Source: Phragmites australis (Eukaryota > Streptophyta > Magnoliopsida > Poales > Poaceae). Taken from it: a DNA stretch of 64,000 bases. Every line of letters starts with the position of its first letter. Position 1 is the stretch's first letter. Position numbers and translations under genes: made by a program. Below are positions 23,211-37,122 of the stretch, in pieces. The stretch spans positions 22,929,501 through 22,993,500 of the forward strand of contig NC_084939.1 of NCBI RefSeq assembly GCF_958298935.1, written 5' to 3'. The notes beneath the pieces were generated by a model, which saw only the letters and a list, made by a program, of their open reading frames with translations, was not told the origin of the DNA and did no database searches.

Positions 23211-24824
23211 GGTCAGATACATGGAGTCAATAAAAGCATGCATGTGTCTGGAGACTTTGCGAGCATGCATGCATCATGCAATGGAGATCACATCGCAGTA
23301 CATGCAGAGAGCGCCAAAGGACGACAGGGCAGGCAATCGGCCTGCCGGCTGGCAGGCTCGAGATTCCAAGGGCTCAAAGTGTTGCAACTCAACGCTTTAA
23401 TTGGACGATCTAAAGTCGAATGGTTTGGAATCTTGGGATGGACTTTGGATAAAGAAATTTGAAGCATGCATGCATGGCACGTACTACATTGCTTGCTAAC
23501 CTAGCTGCGCCTAGCACCTCTCTTTTTCTTAAAAAGGAAAAGATAGCCAGGACTCTAGCATTTGCATAGATTTCTAAGAAATATAAACTGAACTAGCTAA
23601 CTATATGTGAGTTGCAATGAAAACATAAAATTTAGACGTGGTACCATCAAGCACAAGCTCAAGTATAGATATATGGATGCGTCATAGGAGCGTCGCCAAA
23701 CGAATACGTTAGGAGCGATGTCATGATTTGATTTCAGATGGGATAAAAAAAAGAGAAGGACATTATCTGCTATTTTTTTTCTAATTTATTCATTTATTTT
23801 CATTAGTAAAACGAATCTCGTATCCGTAGCTGTTAATGAGATGAGGAGGCTAGAGGATATGAGGGTTGATAGCAAAAGTAGGTAAATTATTAGAATTTTA
23901 TGAGGTTTTATTAGATAAGAGGAGCTTAGGGGAAGAGGTGGTGTGAAAAACAACTTGTGTTTTATATAGTAGAGATTTTCTCTATATCTTATTAATTGCA
24001 AGTATATTTAAACAAGTATCAACGGGATCATGTGTCAGTGGGGCAGTGGACAGGGACAAACCCATGTTAAAGGTGGGGTGCATAGAACACCGGATAATTT
24101 TATGTTTTCTATTGATACATGATATGTATCAGGTCTATAAGACATCTCGTAGCTAAGCAAATAGAACACCCAGACATTTAGTATACAAGTGGGACACCCG
24201 GATATTTTGTTTGTGTCCACCGCTGGCAGTGGATCATGTGCAAACATTCACATGCGTAAAGAAATATCTCAACTAGTTACCGCCGGCAACTCAAAATCTC
24301 GAGTATCATAGATACTCAGTCAACCGCCTGTTAAAATATCGATCTTTATTTTCTAAGAAATATAAACTGAATTTTGTCTACATTAATTTCAAGTATATTT
24401 AACATCCAGATTATCTCACAAAAACTCAAGTTTTCAGAAGACTTCAAGTTTTGTTTGGATATTTTTTAGGTGTAGCCAGTCTGGTTTTCCTGTACTGGTC
24501 CGGTTTCTTTTGCATCTACTCATTATGCACAGGTATGCACGTGTCGATCGGCTCGTGCGAGCCACGCACATTATCCGTTGTGTTCAGGATTGCATACACA
24601 CGTGCGAGACTCGGAGTAGCTCAGCGCTGCACACCAAAACTAAGAGAGGAATCTTGTTATCGTTGGGGGTGAACTTTTGTGCGTGCATGGATGCGAGAGA
24701 GGAGCTGCTTTTCATGCACTGTCGATGCATGCATGGTCCATGCGAACTGATCTTAGCATGATGAGTATCTACGTTACGCTCCACGCGATTTTCAACAGAG
24801 AATTTGCAGTTGAAAATTTGCAAT
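23211..24824. other. Intergenic DNA
   Basis: No gene recognised. A short word pair, TTTCTAAGAAATATAAACTGAA, recurs near 23571 and 24350, and AAGTATATTTAA recurs near 24000 and 24391, pointing to an old duplication. Near 24080-24210 a pair of similar phrases (ATAGAACACCGGATAATTTT and GGGACACCCGGATATTTT) also recurs. GCATGCATGCAT runs are frequent. Confidence 0.5.
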
Positions 24825-26164
24825 CACTGCAGTAGAAATAGTTATCTGGTCATCAGTACCGGCTAAGATAGAATCAACTCTGATGAAGTATCAATACCGG
24901 TTCATAACTTTCCGCGCTCGATCAACAATTGAGTCGGGTTGAACCGGTACTGATACTATCAGTGTCAGTTTATAATTCGAGCCAGCACTGATATTTGGAA
25001 TAGACCTGAAATTGTAGTTCAATCCGCTTTGGCTCGGATGTTGAGGTCCACTTAATCTCTCTCTCCCTTATCTCTTCCGCACGGTATTGTCCCTTATCTC
25101 TCTCTCCCCCCCTTATCTCTCGCTAGCATGGCTGCCGGCAACGTGGTCCCTTATCTCTCTCTCCACTATCTCTCTCAACCAGCGGCGTGGGAGGCCGCTG
25201 GTTACCGACGGTGGCTCAGAGCCGGGCGGGGCTTACCCCGACGGTGGCTCGGCCGACGAGACCGCGATGGCGCATGGGCAGGGAAGGCTGGGTCGGCTGA
25301 GCGATGCACATGGGCGGCTGCGCTGGGGAGGCAAAGGGCGTGATGGCGAGCATGTGAGTGGCGGCGCGTGCGGGGCGGTGCCGGTGGCTACACGCGGGGA
25401 CAATGGCGGAATGGTGTGCGGCCGAGCGACGTTGGTTGGCTGGGAGTACGCATGCAGGTGGGCACGCGCGGGCGGCGTTGGCTCGCTAGCGGTAGCCATG
25501 CAGGAGTGCGCATCTAGATGCACCCATCATTTTCTTGAATGAGGTGTTGTACTGTTGTACCCTTTCTGGCCTCAAGAAATTTCCTTCTTTTTCATTCACT
25601 TCCCACTTCTCTATGTTAAATTGAGCATTTGCTTTTTTGTTGTTGGATTTGTGACAAAAACTTGAATTTAATTGGATGGTGGAGGACCTTAGGTATGTAT
25701 GTCATCTTTGTTGTTTCAATTTGGTTTGCCAATTTCTCTGAGCTAGATGACATGAGTAAGAACAGCGACAACAGGAGGATGCGGTTGAGCTGCTGGTGTT
25801 GGTCGCGACAGTGCGGTGTTGTGTATGCTTGTATGTATACTTGTACTAGATATCCATGTGCATGTAATGGATGCCTATAGCAAAGTTAATGTTATGGTTG
25901 TGCTGGAATGAGATATGTGTTGTACGTGTGCAGGAATATAATTTTCATATGCATCTGGTACTAGACAATTGAGATTTGTGGTTGGAAACATGGTTCATAT
26001 TTTTAGAATGAATTCGGTTTTGTAGTAGTGGAGGAGCTATCAGCATCGGTTCATAAACCGTCACCGATAATCTATGACTATCAGTTTCGAGTAATCAGTG
26101 TCCGTTCAAAAACTGTCACTGATAGAGTTTTTGAGCCGGCACTGAGGACCATTTTTTAGTAGTA
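24825..26164. mobile_element. Small non-autonomous CACTA-like element with GC-rich cargo
   Basis: About 1.34 kb. The left end CACTGCAGTAGAAATAG and right end TTTTTTAGTAGTA are diverged CACTA termini, with AAT at 24822-24824 and again at 26165-26167 as a likely 3-bp target duplication. Subterminal words ATCAGTACCGG, TCAATACCGGTT, GAACCGGTACTGAT on the left and ATCAGTGTC, GTCACTGATAG, GCCGGCACTGA on the right match each other in sense and antisense. The interior 25087-25540 is GC-rich, with an open frame of about 150 codons of no recognised domain. It could be a captured host fragment or transposon leader. Confidence 0.65.
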
Positions 26165-26167
26165 AAT

Positions 26168-28019
26168 CTGATCTGACAGATGAGAAGTGATCCATGGACG
26201 TTGGCTTAAGTTTTATTTCAGCTAGGGAGTTTAAATTAACCAATCATATATATATTGTTGCGGTTCGAATATATCAGTGCCACCACCATAACTGACAATT
26301 TTCGTAACTTATAAAGCTTAACGCTCCCTTCAATGACGAGAGTGTTGTTTTGGGATGTGCACATAATTCATTTTTTTAACCTTGACTACCAATGCTGACA
26401 TCTTATCATATATATAGCTAACTGATCTTTAATTTACCATGCTTACATTCTTCCGCAATCTTATATGTCACGGTTGGATTATTTGACGAGAAGGCAGTGC
26501 CGCCTGTTTGAGTCACCGGGACCAGCTAGCTGCTAGCTCGCGATTGCTCTGCTCAGTATCGATCGAGACTTGAAGCCATGCATGCATGCAACCATACCAC
26601 TGGTGGCTTCTCTTCTACCTGCATTGATCGCAAAACACCCATTAACATTATTGGGATCAGAGAGACAAGTTAACGACAGCACATGTACTATGTGCACATG
26701 ATCAGCGGCAGCAGATAGATGGCCAACATTTCATGCCGTTGCGATACTTAATTGTGCGGTGATATTGATATTTAGGCTACTCACAATGCATAGTTTCATG
26801 CTGCTATATCCAAGATTGCCACATGATAAGATGATCATTAAATTGATATGTAGAGAAATCCTTCGATGCATAGTATCATATTATTGTTTCTTAGGAGCTC
26901 CCAAAACAATTAATTGTTCATGTGGTCGTGTCTATGAGAGTGAATCCAAAGCGTTGGATCTCATACCAAACCTGCATCTTACTCAGGTGGGTACCTAATC
27001 TCTCTCCTGTTTATTTCTTTGTCACATTAGTAAAAAATCATACGTGGTACTCATAAGCATGATGCAACTGATTAGGAGTAGTCTTAGAAGTTTAGATATT
27101 CGTCTTTTCGTGAGACTTATTCATCTATACTTCTATACTACTATAAAATAGATAAATTATAATATATCCAAATAATCTTTAACGTACATTTTACACGATC
27201 AAATGGTCTACAATCAAAACGGTCCCCGTTTTCTCCCCTCTCTATTGTTTAGAAACCTTTAATTAATTTAAAAACATGTAACACACTATCAATATTAAAA
27301 AATTATTGCTCCACCATGCTAGACGTCCCTAGATCTCCTATCCTTTCCTTTTCTTTCATGTCATTTTTAAAAAAAAAGATGTGTATGTTTGAAATGCTGG
27401 AGCTAGTCGTGCAGGTGCCAATGCATGCATGCATGAAAGAGGTCGCAAACACTTGGTCGTTCTTTAATTCAGCGCCTACTGCCCAGTAGGCGACTAGCTA
27501 GCTCTCAGGATCTCAGCATCGTTTTGTGATTAATCCATGATGATTGATGATTGTACATATATTGTCCTCGGTAATGGAGACGACAGGAGAGAGAGAGAGC
27601 AGAGAGAGAGTAGAGAGAGAGTGAGGAGACCTGGTTGGCGCTGTTGGGGGTGAGCTGCCAGCAGCAGCATTAGATGCTCCCCGCTCTGACACCCCGCACT
27701 TGCGATGTCCCTCGTCGCCATGGCTCCGCTGCCCCCATCACTTGTACCCACAAAAACGCCTGGAGCCACTTCGCCATCGAACCAAAAGTACTCGTGCCAT
27801 TCGTGTGTATGGTCCGAACTCAGTCAATTTAGAATTTTAGATAGCCGGATTTTCTTTTACTATAACCGTAGATTTGTCACTAGCAGTTGATTTTGGTTTG
27901 GGCGTCAGATTCATATTATAAGCAGATACAAACAACAATGAAAGTACTAGATATTAATTTAATATATACAATCATACAACATACTACACGCTAAGGAAAA
28001 ATAAAAGCCTCTTAAGTAC
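26168..28019. other. Intergenic DNA
   Basis: No gene recognised. GA-rich microsatellite DNA lies around 27588-27630. A stretch near 27120-27200 beginning CTATACTACTATAAAATAG resembles Helitron or other grass repeat ends but lacks a clear partner. Frames here are short and without domains. Confidence 0.5.
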
Positions 28020-28385
28020 AACATGACGAGACCAAAGTCAGCTTCCCTTTGTTAAATATTACTAAACACTGTTACAAACAATACGACGAGACTAAAGTTA
28101 GTCCCCCTCGGTTAAATATTACTTAACATTGTTACGTACAATATGACGAGAGCAGAGTCGATCTCCCTCAATTAAATATTACTAAAACAATGTAACGTAC
28201 GATATGATGAGACCAGAGTCGATCTTCCTCGATTAAATATTACTAAATACTGTTACGTATAACAGGACGAGACCAAGGTCGTGTTCTCTTGGTTAAATAT
28301 TACTAAAACATTGTTACCTACAATATGACAAGACCAAAGTCGACATTCCTCGATTAAATATTACTGTTTAAATATTACTAAAACA
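28017..28385. repeat. Minisatellite, about 60-bp unit, six copies
   Basis: Six head-to-tail units, each with GACGAGACCAAAGTC (variants), a short pyrimidine-rich step and the conserved core TTAAATATTACTAAA, then TGTTACGTACAA. The GACGAGA word recurs near 28026, 28083, 28146, 28205, 28266 and 28327. The TTAAATATTACT core is the best-conserved part. The last unit carries an extra partial copy of the core. Confidence 0.9.
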
Positions 28386-29590
28386 CCATTATGATCGTGC
28401 TTGTTATTAGATTACTCAACTTAATTTTTTTAGCGTATATACGACCGTTAAGTTGAAGATCTGAAGAATGATAAATAGGGTATGTGTAGAGGAAACTCGC
28501 ATATGCAGGGTAAGATAGGAGAAGACATGGATGGCGTGTGTGGGAGCTTTCTAGCGTTTCTCAGCCATGTCTTGGCTCAAAGTGAAAAGGGGCTGCTCTG
28601 CTATCTTTCTTTAGCTGCTCGCTCTTTGGCCTCATCATTCCAAGGCCCCACGAGTGGCCTACCACAGCTAGCTACTCTCCAAAATAAGAGAAAATAAACT
28701 ATTTATCACTTAATAGCGACCGGTTGTACGATAGTATAAAAAACTCACTATTTTATAGTAATGAAGTAAATCGGATCTATTCGATAGTGAATTATAGAAT
28801 CAATCGCTATTCAGGAGCTAATAGTTTATTTTTCCCAAAATAATTAAAGGAGAACACAAACAAATAATTTAATTTGGTTAATTTCTTATATTGTGATTAT
28901 TAACATCATGAATCCCGTATGCTACGTGCAGATAATTCTCTGGAAGTTTTGGAATAAATAGGTTCGAAATGGTCAGGGGGATGAACATGAACATGAACAA
29001 TATGTTGTCACGGGAGGGATTGATGTGCAGATGGAAAGGAGCAGTGCACGCAAGAGGAATATATGGCAGACATGACCAGCACGAGATTAGCAGGATATGG
29101 TCAGCTTGATGTGCCCACATTAACCTGCCATAGCAAAAAAAAAAATAATAATAATAAAATCCAACTATCCAAGCATGAACAACTTGCATATTCTCTCTCT
29201 CTCTCGCTTTCAAATTCACCATGCACGCGTTCGCATTAGTCCAGTGTTTGAACTCGAATCACAAATCAGAAATGGCAATGGAAACGTTCATTAGCCAGAT
29301 GTCCCGTTGATTAACCTCCATATATATAGGATCAACAAATATTTAGTGCAATCTAGCACATGCAAACAGTGAATATCGTTCGTTCAATCTTTATCTGAAG
29401 GCTACGGTTTATCTCATAATCTCATCGGTAGATGTGTTATTTCACTGTCGTACAGAGGTTTTCTGCAAATCATGGTGTGATCAATCATAACTTTTGAATA
29501 AAGATCGGATAGACGATATTCACTATTTTTATATTTGCACCAAAGATTTTCCTAAAAAATATATAGACATGATCAACTTGCCAACCCTAC
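28386..29590. other. Intergenic DNA upstream of the TCP gene
   Basis: No gene recognised. ACTATTTTATAGTAATGAAG and related words near 28740-28810 form a loose inverted pattern. A short ATA repeat lies near 29142. The minus-strand frame at 28878-29222 has no domain and overlaps simple sequence. Confidence 0.5.
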
Positions 29591-31082
<1,492 letters not shown>

Positions 31083-34000
31083 GCAAGAACCGAGCCAGCA
31101 TCTGAGCAACAAGCTCAAGAGCCATGGAATCGCATGATGAGATGCCGAATGAGCTGTGTTTGCTGGTGGTGCAAGCATTTGGTGATTAGGGCAGGCTTAG
31201 TGGCTTAATTAGGTGATTGCTACTGCCCTAGTTTTTAATGAATCAATTGGTTGTTTAGTTTATTTTTGGAGGGGAATATTTTAGTTTGATGGTTTGATTA
31301 ATCTATGATTGTGTGTAATGGGAGTGATGATTAAATCAGAAATGAAAAGATCAGACTGTCATTTGCTATGTTATGGTGCCAACAAGTGTTACCTGACATG
31401 GATATAGTTATTGGAATTTGATTCGAATTTAGATGTTTGATTCAGCAAAAAAATTTGAACATGGCTAATCATTTTTTAATAATTATTATACTCCATTCAG
31501 ACCTTTTAACTAGGGTTTTGGCTTTGAAGGGAAACTAATAATTCCTGGCCATCTGCTACGTTTTATCTCAATGGCTACCGGCCTGTATAGCTCCCGTTGT
31601 ACATGCTCATGACATTCGACTCTCGTAACAACTAAGAAAAACATCTAGACCGGAGAATCGAAATTAATATTGAACTTTTAACTGACGAACGTTTTGAACT
31701 TCTATTTTGAATTTGAAAAACTTCCACGTGGAATTTTGAAAATCTCATCATAAGGTTATTTCTTTCAACTGAAGATGCATACTTTCAACAAAAACTACTA
31801 AACTTTGACCCACGAATAATATAATCTAGGATAACAGAGTTTAGCGTTAGTGATACTATGTAGGTTTTGTGCATAAGATAACTTGCCTATGTTTTCAAAA
31901 GAGCCTTTTTACGGTAGCTGGGAGGTACCACCAAATTATATTTTTGGAGATGTCAAATTTTAGAACCTTGGTAACACTATTTGGTATCTCCCAAGTTATA
32001 ATTCTTGGTACCTCGTATGGACTAAAAAAGGCTCTTCTAAAAGGGAAGGAGAGGTGTGGGAATTCTAGTTACCCTCTCGAACACCCTTACTGAACACAAC
32101 TACACAAGGTTACAAAATGACATAGTTAGATCATGACAACTATCACTTTTACTAATAGTTACTTGTATGACTGCCTGCAAGATCACTCGGAGTTTGTTGC
32201 GTGGTTCTGCCCATTATGCTCCGAACTCTGTTTGTATATTCTGATATTTTGAAGCGATAAGTTTGTACTCCCTCCGATCATAAATGCATGATGTTTTGGA
32301 TAAGATTTGATCAAACTTCTAAAACTTTGATTATTAATAACTTTTCAAATATTTAGTTTCAAAACATGAAATTACATGTTTTGATTTGTCAAAAAAATAA
32401 TTTCATAATATCATAAAATTATTGAATTATATAAATATATTCTAGTTGAAAATAACAGGCAAATATACGCATATATGAAGATCCTGTTATATCTAAAATA
32501 TCAAGTATTTTTTACAGGAGAAAGTACCAATTTGTGCCTTTTGTGACTCGCGGTTGTTTGAAGACTCCAAGACACATCATTAAAGCATGAGGCTGCAAAT
32601 TAGGCCGGATCCCTACTCATGCTACAACAACTAAAGATGGGTAAAGAAACAAAACAAGGACGGACAAGGAGAGGGCACTAATCATGGAGTTAGCTGAAAT
32701 TAACAAATGGGGATCGGACGTCATTATCTCCCATGGTGGTAGGCTGATATGGATTGTTTCCATTGTTGTCTGTCCATCGTGTCAGCTGCTCTAATCCACG
32801 GCATCGATCTCGAGGCATATCCAACGGCCACAGCTGAAGTTAAACTACAGAAGGTCGATTCAAGGAGCACCTTTCAGAGCTCGAAGACGCTTCACAGAAA
32901 CAAGAAGAATTCATCTGAAATCACATAAACAAATGTGCACGGTATTTATAATTATCAGATGAACAATGCTTGTACACTCTTCTTCAAACAGGATTACACA
33001 AAATCTTGGTATTTCAAAAGGCAAAACTGAAAACCAAAAAAAGAATAATCTCATGGCAGTGTGCTGAGTCAGTACTGCCCAGTGGAGACTGAAGAACCAA
33101 GCAGCCAAGCAGTGCCGTGACGTGAACCAATCCATGCTGCTCGGAGAAAGGCAAACCGAGCCGGACGGGAGACACGAGCAAGCAAGCCATCGGCATGTGT
33201 GGTCACTGTGCACGCAGGCGACGGTGCTCCGGTCAATTCGGCCGGGCAAGCACCGTGAGGGCACTCGGGACCCCCTCTGTTCGTGATGCATCACCATCTG
33301 TCTCACAGGTAAAATCGTCGTCCCTCTGTTGCCTTTCCCTTTCTTGTTGCAGGTTTTCCGGAGCCCTTTGTGCTGCAGCGAAAAGTTTCTGAATGTATAT
33401 TGGGCATCTGCTTTGTGTGTGCTCCTGTGTCGAAAGTAAACAGAAGGATGAAATTCGGAGAAAGCATGCAAATTGCAAAGGAAACAAATTTAGTCAAGGC
33501 CCGTTTGGAACAATTCGTAGGAACAGTTTCGAAAATAATTCGTAGGAACTAGTATGGCAATTTCGATTTTTTTTTGGAGGAAGCAGATTGTTCTTTTTCT
33601 TAAAAAAGCAGTAACTATTTCGTAGACTACACAAAAATTGCACAAGGATTGCGGCTGTTTACGGTTTCAAACTGATGCCATTTGCGACATAGACCGGACG
33701 CTCATGTTGGCACTTGACAGGAACCTGAAAATGACGCGCTAACAAATTCTGGGCAAGACTTTGTGAGGCAACTCTCCGACAAGGATGGGGAGATGGGTTG
33801 AAGCTTGGATAGCGTCGCCATCACCATTCTCCTCTTCGCCATTGTAGAATGAAGACGCCGTCCCAGGTTTGTGAAAGCTGAGACTTCAATTATTCCCTAA
33901 CCTGCCGACAGAGTGGCAGCTCCAGATCCAAAAGCAGCAGCTGGACCGCTCCCATTGTCAGGTGCAGGACAGATCAACAGGATTTGAGATTTTGAGCATG

Positions 34001-34384
34001 CTCTTCGATCACAAGCAACAGTCTGTCTTCAACATCTTGTGTCCTTTTCGTTCCCGCGCTCGCCGATGTGAAGAATAGAATGGTTAGGTAAAACATGCCA
34101 GGTTGCGCATCTGCGAGAGCGTGAACAACAGCGCACAAGCTCGAGGAAAACTATTCTTTGATGGAGAATCAACTGAAAGGAAATGAATATTGCCATCACA
34201 AGCATTTTATAATGTGGAGCATCACACAATGGATGAGGAGAGAAATAGTTCCACATGATTTAACATATGTTCACATGTGCTTATTATCACTAATCCTACA
34301 TAAAGGTGAATGAAAGAGCCCTGGAGCCTTGTTCTTTGCTGTACAATTTGGTCATCCCTGGGAGATGGGCTTGAAGAAAGAGGA
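31083..34384. other. 3' UTR of TCP gene and intergenic DNA
   Basis: Begins with the TCP 3' flank. The rest is AT-rich with one MITE (32268-32524). On the minus strand around 33700-34070 two short coding-like stretches appear (one ends near 33867, the other at about 33985), downstream of the last recognised exon of the CHFR-like pseudogene. They may be its 3' end or another decayed exon, but I cannot place them. The 186-codon minus-strand frame at 32911-33471 has no recognisable domain. Confidence 0.45.
32268..32524. mobile_element. Stowaway-like MITE, degenerate right end
   Basis: The left end CTCCCTCCGATCATAAATGCATGATG is preceded by TA and is typical of grass mariner MITEs. The right end, read inward, CTTTCTCCTGTAAAAAA, is a poor match but is followed by TA at 32525-32526. 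The length of about 257 bp is normal for the class. Confidence 0.6.
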
Positions 34385-36352
34385 CTAAAGGTTCAGCTTC
34401 TTCGCATGGTCAGGCCGATGGTGCTGGGCGCGACACATGAAACCATACCAGCAAATATCCCTGTTGACAGCATCAGGTGGAAGAAGCTGGAAAGGAAAAC
34501 ATCACAATTGCTATCGCAAGACTGATATGATCCATCAATAAAGGTGGCCGTGTTGTGGTGCTTGCAGATGTTTATACGAAATCATCTTTATAGATTTGTG
34601 CTTGACGTTTCCATTGTGTGCTGAATATGTGATTCAACTTAAACTGGAACCTAACCTTTTTTTCCTTTTTAATCAGACTGGAACCTAACTTGTAAACAAT
34701 GAGCACAAATTTTAAGCATCTTATTTGTCAAAAGAAACATTTGCTATTCTAATCAGGGTACTTGACAATAGTTAGGTGGTTTGCACTGGCCTTTTTTGGC
34801 CAACTCAACCAGGTGTCCAGGATTGGAAATCAAAACAACTCATTTATCTATATATGTCCTTTTAAGTGAGGAGACTACAGTTCACCCAGCCTCTAATTCA
34901 TATCAGTCCATGGATGATTTAGAACAATATTGAGTTCGTGGCAATTCAAGCAGTGAAGCACAACATTTAACAAAATTCTCTAGGAACACAGGAATGCTAA
35001 GGGGGAAAAACACTAATAAGCCAGTTACGTTCAGAAATTTGTTGCACGAAATAATATATCAGATAACTCCAACTGGACAACTGGTAACCATGCTATTGTA
35101 TACCAACCACCTGGTCCACCATTTACCAATTTGGCAATTTCTATAAAATACCGATCGTGCATTCAGCACCATGCACCTCACCTTTGAACGTTATATTTAG
35201 ATGATTGTAAATAGTTTTAGTTGGCGAAGAAATTTTGGAATATATAGTAGCCATTTGTAGAAATCATGGTCTGTATGTCAGATCTGTTCATGGGCAGCCT
35301 GGCCCAGCCTAATTTTCTATGCTCGGGACAGGGGCTTCTGATAAAAATATGCATAATGTTTAATATATTTTTGTGCATAATTTCAATTATAAATAATATT
35401 TCTTCCAAAAAAAGAAAAACATTATTTTTGGCGTTGGGTTGGTATCCAGGTTCAGCCATGTCAGGCCGGTTTGGACCTGGCTTTTCAGTGCCAGCCTTGG
35501 TAAGGCCAGCCACACGATTCGAACAGGTCTAGTATCAAATCAAATAAATTCCCCAACAAAATAAACATCTCATTACAAAATTTTACACTACCTTAGCATA
35601 AAACCTTCACAAGCAAAAGAATTTGATTGGGAAGTTATTAGTAGCCATGTGTAGTATACATACATTTCTGGGCATTGATACGCGGAACCAGTACACCAGG
35701 AAATCAATGAACTTGCTGTAGCAATGGCTGCATTCATTTAAAGTCAACAAAATGAAGAAAGGCAGCAACATGAAATTGACAAACTGTTCTTCTGAACTCA
35801 GAGAGAGTAATTACATGCAAATATATGTCTTGGAAGTAATTGCATCCACATTATTCAGTTGCAACCTTGAGCGATCTACATGGAACAAGAATAGCAAATC
35901 AGTCAAAAAGCGAGGCGTATTCAGCAAAACACAAGTAACTTAAGGTCTAGTACGTAAACCAAGTGCCAAATGCTTCCAAAGGAGAATTTTCCTTTCCATA
36001 TAGCGAAGAAAGTTATAGTCATGAATATTATTTATAAATTACTGTCATTCCCAAGATAATCTACCAGTACTTAATATCTTAGAAGGATCTCACAAGTCAT
36101 ATTAGATCTAGGCAACACAAACTGTAATATGTAGTATGTGACCAAATGTCCCAGTATTACAGTAACGTAGCAACACATGAATAACTATACTGAGAATTAC
36201 GACCTTGCTCGAACAGGATCTGATCTATAGAACTGCACCGCTGCATCCTTGACTAACTGTACCGAGCATTTATGTCTACACCTTACAACTACAGTGGAGA
36301 ATAAGCAAAGTAAAGAATCTGGTATAACCCATGAAGGCATGAAGGATATATG

Positions 36353-36761
36353 TGTTATGATCGGAAATACTTATAGTAGGCGCAGACGGCAGGCGGCAGG
36401 AAATCAAAGTAGTATCTAAGTTACCATATTTATATTTAAATAAATAAGCATAGTTAGATTGAGAGAAGGCAATATAATCAGATAAGGGAGGATTAGTTGA
36501 GATTGAGTTAGGAGACCGAATTGTAATAGGATTAGAATCTGTTCGGCTGGGACTCTATTTATTGAGCAGCCAATACATGAAAGAGGCAAGGAATAGATTA
36601 ATCTAATTCTCACCTCAAGTTCTCTGATATCTCATCTCTGCTTCCAATCAGCCGACGCCTTGGCGTCTTCATATTCTTCACCACGGGCAGGAAGCCGGCA
36701 AGAGACAGACCGGCCACCTCTCACTCATATCCTCTTCGGTCGCTGTCGCAAGGACGTGACA
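36353..36761 (+). repeat. 5' LTR of the first chromovirus
   Basis: 409 bp, TGTTATGATC to ACGTGACA. It matches the 3' LTR except for six substitutions (positions corresponding to 36381, 36396, 36541, 36567, 36706 and 36741, approximately). Confidence 0.95.
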
Positions 36762-37122
36762 ACTTGGTATCAGAGACACCACCATCCATGGGCTTCGGGG
36801 CCGATCACGACCAGTTCAAGAAACTCCTCGCCGAACAGCAGGAGCTGCTGCGCAATGAGTTTCAAACAAGCGTCACCAACATCCAGTCCACCCTGACCGA
36901 TGTCACCACGGCATTAACCGGTGTGATGAACAGGCTGACGTGACAACTTGGTATCAGAGACACCACCATCGATGGGCTTCGGGGCCGATCACGACCAGTT
37001 CAAGAAACTCCTCGCTGAACAGCAGGAGCTGCTGCGCAATGAGTTTCAAACAAGCGTCACCAACATCCAGTCCACCCTGACCGATGTCACCACGGCATTA
37101 ACCGGTGTGATGAACAGGCTGA
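36755..37122 (+). repeat. 184-bp tandem duplication covering the primer-binding site and gag start
   Basis: The segment starting CGTGACAACTTGGTATCAGA at 36755 recurs at 36939 with only a few base differences (for example CCATCCATG against CCATCGATG). It includes the end of the LTR, the primer-binding site, the gag ATG and the first 50 or so gag codons. The 184-bp period is not a multiple of three, so translation from the first ATG (36788) stops at the junction. The second ATG (36972) opens the longer frame. Confidence 0.92.

Noticed and set aside
27120..27260. Possible Helitron 5' end (CTATACTACTATAAAATAG), with a relative near 46615
   Set aside because: No 3' hairpin plus CTRR end could be paired with either; insufficient to call an element.
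28017..28385. Evenly spaced repeats resembling a CRISPR array
   Set aside because: Spacers are as repeated as the core, the genome is a plant, and there is no associated gene; it is a minisatellite.
32911..33471. 186-codon minus-strand frame
   Set aside because: No domain or family resemblance, irregular composition, and two other overlapping frames of similar length. It may be part of the pseudogene's 3' flank but is not supported as a gene.
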